Shown: one piece after another, positions 1 through 5,650 of the stretch
How the letters are laid out: the number at the start of each line of letters is the position of its first letter
Numbering within the stretch: position 1 is the stretch's first letter
Translations under genes and position numbers: made by a program
The notes under the pieces: model-generated
What the model saw: the letters and a program-made list of their open reading frames with translations, nothing else
Databases searched by the model: none
Told to the model about the DNA's origin: nothing
NCBI GenBank assembly: GCA_003164155.1
Contig: PLSG01000478.1
Location: 1-6,455, forward strand
Reading direction: 5' to 3'
Source: Parachlamydiaceae bacterium
Lineage (GTDB): Bacteria > Chlamydiota > Chlamydiia > Chlamydiales > Parachlamydiaceae
DNA length: 6,455 nt

Positions 1-1
1 C

Positions 2-826
2 CACAGCTACACTCCAGCGGTGTCGCTGGGCGTGCGGGGAATCGTCACCATGGATGTAGAAGTGCATGACGCAAAAACAGATCTGCATTCTGGTTTTGCC
101 GGAGGACTGGTCTACAATCCCTTGCATGCCTTAGTCGAACTATTGGCCAAGCTGCGGGACAAATCGGGCAAAGTGGCCATTCACGGCTTTTATGACGATG
201 TCGAAGAGCTGAGCTTTGCCGACCGCAAGCTCATCTCTTTCGATTTCGACGATGAAAATCACTTTAAAATTTTTGGCACAAAGGCCTTGGGAGGAGAAAA
301 AAAGTATTCCCCATTAGAGAGGACCTGGGTCCGTCCCACTGTGGAAATCAACGGCATTTGTGGGGGATATCACGGCCCAGGCTTTAAAACGGTCATTCCA
401 GGCAAAGCCTATGCCAAAATTTCTTGCCGTTTGGTGCCAAATCAGGATCCGGAGAAAATTGGAGCCTTGGTAGCGCAATTTCTTAAAGACAATGCTCCGG
501 AAGGCATTTCGGTAGAGGTTCATCTCCATCCAGGACACGGCAAAGCCGTCAGGGCCTCTCCCACTTCAAACGCCATCCAAGCCTTCGCCAAAGCCTACAG
601 TGAAGTATTTAGCACCCCTTGCAAATACATCATGTCGGGAGGTTCCATCCCCATCGCCGCCCAGCTGGCTGAAACCAGCAATGCCAACATCGTATTGATG
701 GGTCTTGGCCTGCCTGACGACCAGATTCACGCCCCTAATGAACATTTTGGCGTAGACCGCTTGGAAAAAGGATTTTTGATCATCACCCGTGCATTAGAAA
801 TATTGGGCAATTTCTACACAAAGTAA
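2..826 (+). CDS. M20-family metallodipeptidase, C-terminal part (5' truncated by window edge)
   Basis: This is the C-terminal 274 residues of a cytosolic di-zinc M20 peptidase of the dipeptidase (carnosinase/Xaa-dipeptide) type, which hydrolyses dipeptides or short peptides. The frame is open from base 2, so the GTG at 20 is internal and not the start. The family is usually about 450 aa, so the N-terminal catalytic half with most zinc ligands lies outside the window. Visible are the entry to the dimerisation/lid domain (VEVHDAKTDLHSG.AGG, with the lid His of LHSG), the return to the catalytic domain (PTVEINGICGGYHGPG, then TVIPGKAYAKISCRLVPNQ), SGGSIP, and the final zinc-ligand His in IHAPNE near the C-terminus. 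The family call is firm; the exact peptide specificity is not determinable. The gene ends 29 nt before the terC-like gene and is probably co-transcribed with it. Confidence 0.93.
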   Translation, partial: HSYTPAVSLGVRGIVTMDVEVHDAKTDLHSGFAGGLVYNPLHALVELLAKLRDKSGKVAIHGFYDDVEELSFADRKLISFDFDDENHFKIFGTKALGGEKKYSPLERTWVRPTVEINGICGGYHGPGFKTVIPGKAYAKISCRLVPNQDPEKIGALVAQFLKDNAPEGISVEVHLHPGHGKAVRASPTSNAIQAFAKAYSEVFSTPCKYIMSGGSIPIAAQLAETSNANIVLMGLGLPDDQIHAPNEHFGVDRLEKGFLIITRALEILGNFYTK

Positions 827-832
827 GGAAAT

Positions 833-859
833 ATGCATATGCTTATGGATAAAAAATGA
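833..859 (+). CDS. Putative 8-codon leader mini-ORF overlapping the terC start
   Basis: ATG at 833 (with further in-frame ATGs at 839 and 845) encodes MHMLMDKK and stops at TGA 857-859. The stop shares bases with the terC-like ATG (856-858) in an ATGA overlap. The only good Shine-Dalgarno sequence here, AAGGA at 825-829, is 9 nt before the ATG at 839 and about 26 nt before the terC start. It therefore suits the mini-ORF better than terC. This is inference from spacing only; the peptide itself has no recognisable function and the ORF may be chance. Confidence 0.3.
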   Translation: MHMLMDKK

Positions 860-1782
860 GTGAAATAACCGCCTGGATACTCTTCAACCTCTTCATTTTA
901 TGCATGCTGGCCCTAGACTTAGGAGTTTTCCATAGGCAAAAGCATGTAGTGAGCATGCGAGAAGCGGCCATTTGGAGCTGTATCTGGGTGGCTCTCTCTT
1001 TGCTATTTGCCCTAGGCGTTTACTACCGCAGCGGATCCGAAGCCTCGCTTAACTTTTTGGCGGGGTATCTGATAGAGCTCTCGCTCAGTGTGGATAATCT
1101 GTTCGTCTTCTTGCTGATCTTTAGCTATTTCAAGGTCCCCGAGAACTACCTGCACAAGGTGCTTTTTTGGGGAATCGTCGGGGCCATCGCCATGCGGGCC
1201 CTCTTCATTTTTTGCGGGATAGCCTTAATCGCCTATTTTCATTGGATGTTCTATCTGTTCGGGGCATTCTTGGTGTTCACGGCCATCAAATTGGCCTTTG
1301 AAAAAGAAAAAAAAATGGAGCCCGAAAAGAATCCCTTGGTCGTCCTACTCAAACACTTTATACCTGTGACTGCGACCTATGTAGAAGATAAGTTTTTTGT
1401 GAAAAAGGACGGAGTCACTATGGCTACGCCCCTTTTTCTCGTGCTGATTGTAATTGAGACCACCGACATCATATTCGCCGTGGATTCTATTCCGGCCATT
1501 TTAGCCATTACTTTGGATCCTTTCATCGTCTATACGTCAAATATGTTTGCCATCTTGGGACTGCGTTCGCTATTCTTTCTCTTATCGCGCATGATGCAAA
1601 TCTTCCACCACATCCATTACGGCTTGGCGGCCATCCTCTTGTTCATCGGATTCAAAATGCTACTCGCCGACTTCTTCAAAGTCCCCATACCGGTGACACT
1701 CGGCGTAATAGCCGCTTTGCTCGGCATATCCATCATCGCCTCTATCTTGGACCCTAAAGATGAGGGACAGAAAAACTTGTAA
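856..1782 (+). CDS. TerC/Alx-family integral membrane protein
   Basis: This 308-aa inner-membrane protein belongs to the TerC family (PF03741), whose members such as E. coli Alx and Bacillus MeeF/MeeY are linked to manganese export or metalation of exported proteins; TerC itself is linked to tellurite resistance. About eight hydrophobic segments are visible. The two signature acidic motifs are intact: E74-x5-D80-N81 in a membrane segment (IELSLSVDNLFVF), and E201, D204 and D210 with SIPA (IETTDIIFAVDSIPAIL). The start is typical for the family (W7, then LALDLGVFHR with H30 and VS). The start at 856 is forced, because an in-frame TAA lies at 850-852 just upstream. No strong ribosome site is correctly spaced, so coupling to the mini-ORF or to the upstream gene is likely. 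Length is normal for the Alx subgroup. The transported ion is inferred from the family only. Confidence 0.95.
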   Translation: MSEITAWILFNLFILCMLALDLGVFHRQKHVVSMREAAIWSCIWVALSLLFALGVYYRSGSEASLNFLAGYLIELSLSVDNLFVFLLIFSYFKVPENYLHKVLFWGIVGAIAMRALFIFCGIALIAYFHWMFYLFGAFLVFTAIKLAFEKEKKMEPEKNPLVVLLKHFIPVTATYVEDKFFVKKDGVTMATPLFLVLIVIETTDIIFAVDSIPAILAITLDPFIVYTSNMFAILGLRSLFFLLSRMMQIFHHIHYGLAAILLFIGFKMLLADFFKVPIPVTLGVIAALLGISIIASILDPKDEGQKNL

Positions 1783-1784
1783 TT

Positions 1785-2141
1785 TCAGGCCTCAAGAGAA
1801 ACACTCTTCGCCATTTCATTTCTTTCTAATTTTTTTAACCGTCTTTCAAGCTCAGCTACTCTTGCTTCCAAAATAGCCTTGTCTGTCGACATAGTGTTTA
1901 TGTAGCTGAAAAACGATGAGGCAATTACTCCAACCACGGCGTATTCTCCTTTGCTCCATTTTTCGGATGCACGCCCTCCCTGCAAGTTTTGAGTGCTGAA
2001 TGTGCGCAAAGGAGCAGTTCTCACGGTCTGCCACGTTAAAGGAGGTAGGCGCCTACGAAACGCGGCCGGTCGCATGGCCATAGGCCTTCGACAATAAAGG
2101 ATGCGTGAAGTTGAATTAAATGGGGAAATAAAACTGGACAT
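1785..2141 (-). CDS. Small protein of unknown function: Arg-rich N-terminus, hydrophobic segment, C-terminal coiled coil
   Basis: I do not recognise this 118-aa protein. The ATG at 2141 is preferred to the TTG at 2147, because AGAGG (2148-2152 on this strand) is 6 nt before the ATG but directly abuts the TTG. Residues 1-59 contain ten Arg, many Ser/Thr/Pro, and no Lys, Asp or Glu. They end in an R-T-F-S-T stretch (46-50), which resembles a mitochondrial presequence and its R-x-F/Y-S cleavage context. Residues 67-81 (YAVVGVIASSFFSYI) form one short hydrophobic segment. Residues 87-109 give clean heptads (d: L91, L98, L105; a: V95, L102, M109), so oligomerisation is likely. The gene has its own upstream promoter-like sequence and ends 2 nt from the terC stop, converging with it. 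The coiled coil, ribosome site and promoter support a real gene, but no homologue is known to me and a spurious ORF is possible. Confidence 0.55.
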   Translation of the reverse strand: MSSFISPFNSTSRILYCRRPMAMRPAAFRRRLPPLTWQTVRTAPLRTFSTQNLQGGRASEKWSKGEYAVVGVIASSFFSYINTMSTDKAILEARVAELERRLKKLERNEMAKSVSLEA

Positions 2142-2147
2142 ACTCAA

Positions 2148-2152
2148 CCTCT
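2148..2152 (-). promoter_or_regulatory. Ribosome binding site that decides the start of the small minus-strand gene
   Basis: On the minus strand this reads AGAGG, followed by a 6-nt spacer (TTGAGT) and then ATG at 2141. The longer TTG start at 2147 would have zero spacing, so the ATG is favoured. Confidence 0.5.
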
Positions 2153-2193
2153 AGCATTAGATATCTATTGAAGTTAGAAATGGAGAGAAAAGG

Positions 2194-2221
2194 ATTTTAG
2201 CACCCTAAATTTTTTATTCAA
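2194..2221 (-). promoter_or_regulatory. Probable promoter of the small minus-strand gene
   Basis: On the minus strand TTGAAT (2221-2216) is followed by a 16-nt spacer and TAAAAT (2199-2194), a sigma70-like arrangement with 4/6 and 5/6 matches. The predicted transcript would have a leader of about 45 nt before the ATG at 2141. The region is AT-rich, so chance matches are possible. Confidence 0.4.
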
Positions 2222-2239
2222 AGGGAAATCTCCCAAATC

Positions 2240-2268
2240 TTGACTTTTATGAATTGTGGGGCTATCAT
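2240..2268 (+). promoter_or_regulatory. Strong sigma70-like promoter for the kinase/AsnB/glycosyltransferase operon
   Basis: The sequence TTGACT (2240-2245), an exact 17-nt spacer and TATCAT (2263-2268) gives 5/6 matches in both boxes at optimal spacing. Transcription would start near 2275, leaving a leader of about 115 nt that contains two adjacent palindromes and a possible TGCCC/GGGCA stem (2340-2344 with 2361-2365). It is divergent from the minus-strand promoter at 2194-2221, with 18 bp between the two -35 boxes. A short dyad GGGA-N4-TCCC (2223-2234) lies in that gap. Confidence 0.65.
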
Positions 2269-2288
2269 GATCGGCATTTTAGCGAATT

Positions 2289-2312
2289 TGTCATATGACA
2301 TAGGCTATAGCC
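2289..2312. promoter_or_regulatory. Two adjacent perfect palindromes, candidate operator or leader hairpins
   Basis: TGTCATATGACA (2289-2300) is a perfect 12-bp palindrome. Two bases later, GGCTATAGCC (2303-2312) is a perfect 10-bp palindrome. Their centres are 13 bp apart. They lie about 15 to 38 nt downstream of the predicted transcription start of the operon, a position used by repressor operators. They have no hairpin loops, so DNA binding by dimers is more likely than an RNA structure. No specific regulator is recognised. Confidence 0.4.
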
Positions 2313-2389
2313 ACGAGTATTGATAACTGAAATGAAACATGCCCGAATTTTCCACTACATGGGCAGCATAAAGAGGCGATCTGCTGACC

Positions 2390-3211
2390 ATGAAAAAGTG
2401 CCTTGAATTGCATTTAGCAGACATTTCCATTGAAGAGGCATTATTCGATTTTATCCAGAAGCAATTTCACTTTGAAGCCGCCACTATTACTCCTTTAAGA
2501 GGGTATTCTAATCAAAACTACTGCATCAAAGATACAGATTGCCGGGAATATATATTGCGCATAGCGCGGCCAAACCGCAGCTATGCAAGCTTACTGGCTG
2601 AGGAGCACGTATTGCAGCAGTTAAAACAAAATGGCGTAGCTAACATACCGGTGCAGGTGCACCAGGCTTGCGATCTTTTATCCATACAATATAAAGGGCG
2701 GCGCCATTTCATACATTTGTTTGAAAAAATTCCCGGTGAAATTGAGGGCTTTTGGTGGCAGCCATGTAGTATCCCTAAGGTGCAGCAGCTTTTTGAGCTG
2801 CTTGCCGTATTGCATGATGAAATGGCTGTCGCGCCTCCTCTGCCGGGCTACAAACCGGCCAAGTATGCTTGCCAGTTACCCGCCATGCATTCGGCTCAGC
2901 TTGCCAAAACAGATACAGGTCTTTACGTAATGCGAAACTGGGCGCTATTCAGCAAGATGGCATATCGCATACAGCAGGATATGGCACATTATTTTCCCTG
3001 GGGACAGGCGCGTTACCAATGGATACATGGCGATATACAACTGGAAAACGTGTTGTTTGAATCCGCGCGCCTAACAGCTTTTCTCGATTTTGAATTAGTC
3101 AGCTGGGATGCGTGCGAAAGAGATGTGATCTTGTCGGCCTTTAGAGTGTGCAAAGAAGGCAAGACAGATGCTCCCTTTCATTACGACAAAGCGCGTTTTC
3201 CCATCATTTGA
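2390..3211 (+). CDS. APH/choline-kinase-fold small-molecule kinase, C-terminus probably cut by a frameshift
   Basis: This 273-aa cytosolic protein belongs to the aminoglycoside phosphotransferase / choline kinase / homoserine kinase II superfamily (PF01636), which moves the ATP gamma-phosphate to a small-molecule hydroxyl. Visible motifs in order: nucleotide-loop region LRGYSNQNY (36-44); YILR (54-57); helix-C Glu in LAEEHVLQQL (E71/E72); LAVLH (138-142); catalytic loop H213-G214-D215 with N220; and metal-binding D233-F234-E235. AGAGG (2372-2376) lies 13 nt before the ATG, rather far. An in-frame CTG at 2384 would be better spaced, but ATG is kept as the usual start. The last residues (YDKARFPII) look like the start of the family's C-terminal helix, which appears to continue in the next frame (PSFEKAYTANASQKI). 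The substrate is unknown. The neighbouring nucleotidyltransferase suggests that the phosphorylated product is next nucleotidylated, as in LicA/LicC or NadR pathways. Confidence 0.85.
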   Translation: MKKCLELHLADISIEEALFDFIQKQFHFEAATITPLRGYSNQNYCIKDTDCREYILRIARPNRSYASLLAEEHVLQQLKQNGVANIPVQVHQACDLLSIQYKGRRHFIHLFEKIPGEIEGFWWQPCSIPKVQQLFELLAVLHDEMAVAPPLPGYKPAKYACQLPAMHSAQLAKTDTGLYVMRNWALFSKMAYRIQQDMAHYFPWGQARYQWIHGDIQLENVLFESARLTAFLDFELVSWDACERDVILSAFRVCKEGKTDAPFHYDKARFPII

Positions 3212-3854
3212 GAAGGCATATACAGCTAATGCCTCACAAAAAATTATTATGCAGCAGGTGTTGCGCGTCCCTGTCGAGATATCTGATAATCAACCCGGGG
3301 CTAATCTACTTTTCTCTGCCAGAAAACCTCCTTCCAAAACGAGAGGACTTTTCATTACGCGCGCGCAGCCTTTCCATTGGGGGCATGCCGCAATTTTAAA
3401 AACGATCAGTCAGGATATGGAAGAAGTCATCATCGTAATTGCCATGGCCAATCAATCGCATACGCTCGCGAATATAGCCACGGCAGGTGAAAGGCTGGCT
3501 ATGCTGCTTCCTTATCTGCAAGAGGCCACGCCGCAGCGCTATTACCTGGCCGCGATGCCCTATAGCGATTTTTCTATGGAAAATTTCTATGAGCTCGAAT
3601 ACCTGCTGCCCGCCTTTAATGCGGTATATACGCATAACCCCAATGTAGAGGTGCTAGCCCAAAGCGCCCACTATCCTGTTAGATCATCTTTTGTCGGGAA
3701 CGGGATAAGCAGCTCTTTGATCAGGGAGTGCCTGCGCAAAGAAGAACCTTTTGCAGACTACGTCCCAGGAAATGTTTTCGAGTTCATCAATCAGTCAGGC
3801 ATAGCTGAGCGGCTTAAAAAACTGCATAAGCTGGAAAATAGAAAGGTTAGATAG
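3168..3854 (+). CDS. NadM-like nucleotidyltransferase (archaeal-type NMN adenylyltransferase family)
   Basis: From residue 59 this 228-aa ORF resembles archaeal NadM proteins: RGLFITRAQPFHWGH with the nucleotidyltransferase HxGH motif (H70, H73), QSHTL (96-100), TAGER (105-109), RYYLAAMP (124-131), and ISSSLIR (180-186, equivalent to the ISxTxIR ATP-binding motif). The family normally forms NMN + ATP -> NAD + PPi in the cytosol. NadM proteins are about 170-185 aa and begin at RGLF, so residues 1-58 are extra. They read like the missing tail of the upstream kinase. ATG 3168 has AAGG at 3156-3159, 8 nt away, so separate translation is also possible. The canonical R-F/M-Q before PFH is R-A-Q here. 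The region that holds the NMN-contacting Asn and Trp in characterised archaeal enzymes is poorly matched (FSMENFYELE), so the acceptor may not be NMN. The stop codon overlaps the ribosome site of the next gene. Confidence 0.82.
   Translation: MLPFITTKRVFPSFEKAYTANASQKIIMQQVLRVPVEISDNQPGANLLFSARKPPSKTRGLFITRAQPFHWGHAAILKTISQDMEEVIIVIAMANQSHTLANIATAGERLAMLLPYLQEATPQRYYLAAMPYSDFSMENFYELEYLLPAFNAVYTHNPNVEVLAQSAHYPVRSSFVGNGISSSLIRECLRKEEPFADYVPGNVFEFINQSGIAERLKKLHKLENRKVR
3196..3202 (+). other. Probable +1 frameshift point joining the kinase and nucleotidyltransferase
   Basis: At the run TTTTCCC, dropping one base joins the kinase frame to the downstream frame and gives ...YDKARF-PSFEKAYTANASQKI. 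That is a plausible uninterrupted C-terminal helix of an APH kinase leading to the NadM-like domain; the joined protein would be 487 aa (2390-3854). It could be a real indel, a homopolymer sequencing error, or translational slippage of tRNA-Pro from CCC to CCA. The in-frame stop comes three codons later (3209-3211). Confidence 0.55.
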
Positions 3855-3862
3855 GGAACAGC

Positions 3863-5650
3863 ATGTGTGGAATAGGCGGCCTTTTATTTTCTACGGAAAA
3901 CCGAGCGGCCCTCGGGCGGAAGATGTCGGCAATCAATGCTTTGCAAAGGCATCGGGGACCGGACGGGCAATTTTTCCTGGTGCTCGACCAACACGCCTTT
4001 TGCCATCAGCGGCTGGCTCTGTTAGATGCGGAGGGCGGCCAGCAACCCTTTAGGGATAGAGAGGGAAGGTATATCATGGTATACAACGGAGAATTGTATA
4101 ATTATTTGGAGCTGAAGAAAAAACTCAATGGAAAGTACCAATTCGTCACAAACTCCGACACCGAAGTAGTGCTCGCTGCTTTTATAGTCTGGGGAGAAGC
4201 CTGCCTGCAGCAATTCAATGGCATGTTCGCCTTCCTTATTTGGGATACACATACCGCCACTGCTTTTGCTGCGCGCGATCCCTTGGGCGTGAAACCATTT
4301 GTGTATCACCAGCACTTAGGTACTTTTATGTTTGCTTCTGAACTGAAAGCTTTGCTGTCGGTAGTCAATATGCAACTTGAGATAGATCCATACCTCCTGG
4401 CAGAGTATGTCATTGCACCCTATTTCAGCGGAGGAAGCTCTCAGGCTATCTTTAAAAACATCCACTACCTGGAGCCCGGCAGCTCCTTGCGCATCGATGG
4501 GCAGGGAATTTATCTGCAAAAATATTACAGCTTCAACTGGAAACGAACCGCCGCAAATGAAAGGGAGCTGGTTGCCTCCACAGCGCAAGCTCTCGAAGAA
4601 AGCGTGCAGCAGTCCTTAAGGGGCGATACACCTGCAGGAATTTTTCTCAGCGGAGGATTGGATTCTTCCTTGATCGCGGCTATTGCCGCGCAACACGCCA
4701 AAGAGGCGCCTGCAGCTTTCTCCATAGCTTTTGACAAACATGCCGATATCTATTTTGACCCGGCAACGATTGTCAATTCCGACGATTTGCCCTTTGCGGC
4801 AGCTTTAGCCAAGCAGCTAGCGCTGCCTTTCCACAAGGTAACCCCCCAAGACAACTCTTTGACGCACACGTTGATACAGCTGGCTGAAATCAACGACCGT
4901 ATCCCGGCATGGGAACAGGAGTTTTCACAGCACTTTTTAGCGCGCGCTGCGGCCACGCAGTTAAAAGTCGTTTTGGTGGGTGACGCCGCTGATGAAACGC
5001 ATTATGGCTATTTCTTTCTGTTAAATGCAGCGATAAACCGCAGCCCCATGAGTTTGCTCAATTTATTCGGCGGCGAAAAAAGAATGGACCTGCTAGCCCC
5101 CCCGTTGCGCCAGCATCTGCAGTCCTTGTCCTATTTTGATGAGCTATACCAAGGCGTCGCCAAACAGGCCGGTTTTGATTTCTCCAAAGGGGGCGAAGAA
5201 AGCATACTTGCTATGAGCGCCTTAGTGAATAGACGGTGGCTTGGGCGGCTATTACATAACGGAGATATACACACCATGCATTATGGAGTGGAGGCCAGGG
5301 TGCCCTTTGCCAACCGCAATCTGCTCGATGTGGCCAGCCAAGTATCTCCGCAGCTGGGCTTTAAAAATGAAGTAGAAAAAAGCATCTTGCGCCAAGCCGC
5401 AGCAAAATGGCTGCCGCCGCACTATTGCTCCAGGAAAAAATCGGCGCTGCCTCGAGACCCCCGTCTAGGAAAAGCCTACCAGTCCATATTGAGGACACTA
5501 TTGGTTGGCGAGAATGGTTTTATCGATGCATTTTTGTATCGGCCAGCCCTTGCGGCATTGTGCGACTTAGAGGCGATTAGTGAAAACGACCGCATGCAAC
5601 TGTTTAATATGATTTGCTTAATCTATTGGGGAAGACGTTATGCCAAATAA
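3863..5650 (+). CDS. Asparagine synthetase (glutamine-hydrolysing)-like amidotransferase, divergent
   Basis: This 595-aa cytosolic protein is a two-domain class II enzyme. The N-terminal glutaminase releases ammonia, and the C-terminal ATP-PPi domain adenylates a carboxylate for amidation. The glutaminase is intact: nucleophile Cys2 (MCGIGG), HRGPDGQ (30-36), R50, YNGELYN (N75, G76, E77) and SDTE (98-101). The synthetase has the PP-loop SGGLDSS (263-269), IAFD (288-291), D377-E378, VEARVPF (476-482), and the conserved Lys of VEKSILR (K506). Oddities are about 15 extra residues after FD (292-308), GDAADETHYGY (373-383) where the family has a GDG.DE.FGGY-like loop, and NDRIPAWEQEF in place of the usual EP.AD.S stretch. 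The acceptor may therefore not be aspartate. AGGG (3853-3856) precedes the ATG by 6 nt and overlaps the upstream stop. The next gene begins inside this one. Confidence 0.9.
   Translation: MCGIGGLLFSTENRAALGRKMSAINALQRHRGPDGQFFLVLDQHAFCHQRLALLDAEGGQQPFRDREGRYIMVYNGELYNYLELKKKLNGKYQFVTNSDTEVVLAAFIVWGEACLQQFNGMFAFLIWDTHTATAFAARDPLGVKPFVYHQHLGTFMFASELKALLSVVNMQLEIDPYLLAEYVIAPYFSGGSSQAIFKNIHYLEPGSSLRIDGQGIYLQKYYSFNWKRTAANERELVASTAQALEESVQQSLRGDTPAGIFLSGGLDSSLIAAIAAQHAKEAPAAFSIAFDKHADIYFDPATIVNSDDLPFAAALAKQLALPFHKVTPQDNSLTHTLIQLAEINDRIPAWEQEFSQHFLARAAATQLKVVLVGDAADETHYGYFFLLNAAINRSPMSLLNLFGGEKRMDLLAPPLRQHLQSLSYFDELYQGVAKQAGFDFSKGGEESILAMSALVNRRWLGRLLHNGDIHTMHYGVEARVPFANRNLLDVASQVSPQLGFKNEVEKSILRQAAAKWLPPHYCSRKKSALPRDPRLGKAYQSILRTLLVGENGFIDAFLYRPALAALCDLEAISENDRMQLFNMICLIYWGRRYAK

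Noticed and set aside
20..22. GTG as the start of the dipeptidase
   Set aside because: The frame is open to the window edge (from base 2) with family-like residues before it (HSYTPAVSLGVRG), and the 268-aa product would lack the whole zinc-binding N-terminal half. The gene simply begins outside the window.
827..855. yybP-ykoY manganese riboswitch before the terC-like gene
   Set aside because: This element precedes alx in enterobacteria, but only 29 nt separate the two genes here, far too short for the roughly 100-nt RNA, and no such fold is seen in the end of the dipeptidase gene.
1794..1836. Terminator between the convergent genes (AAGAG-N5-CTCTT and a later T7 run)
   Set aside because: The 5-bp AT-rich stem is weak, and the T run (1830-1836) begins over 20 nt after it. 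It also lies within the coding end of the minus-strand gene, so it is not a convincing intrinsic terminator.
1852..2034. 60-aa ORF on the minus strand in another frame
   Set aside because: It lies wholly inside the larger 1785-2141 gene, has no domain features, and the larger frame has the coiled coil and ribosome site.
2267..2323. 18-aa leader ORF upstream of the kinase
   Set aside because: Its ATG overlaps the predicted -10 box (2263-2268) and would not be on the transcript. There is no ribosome site before it.
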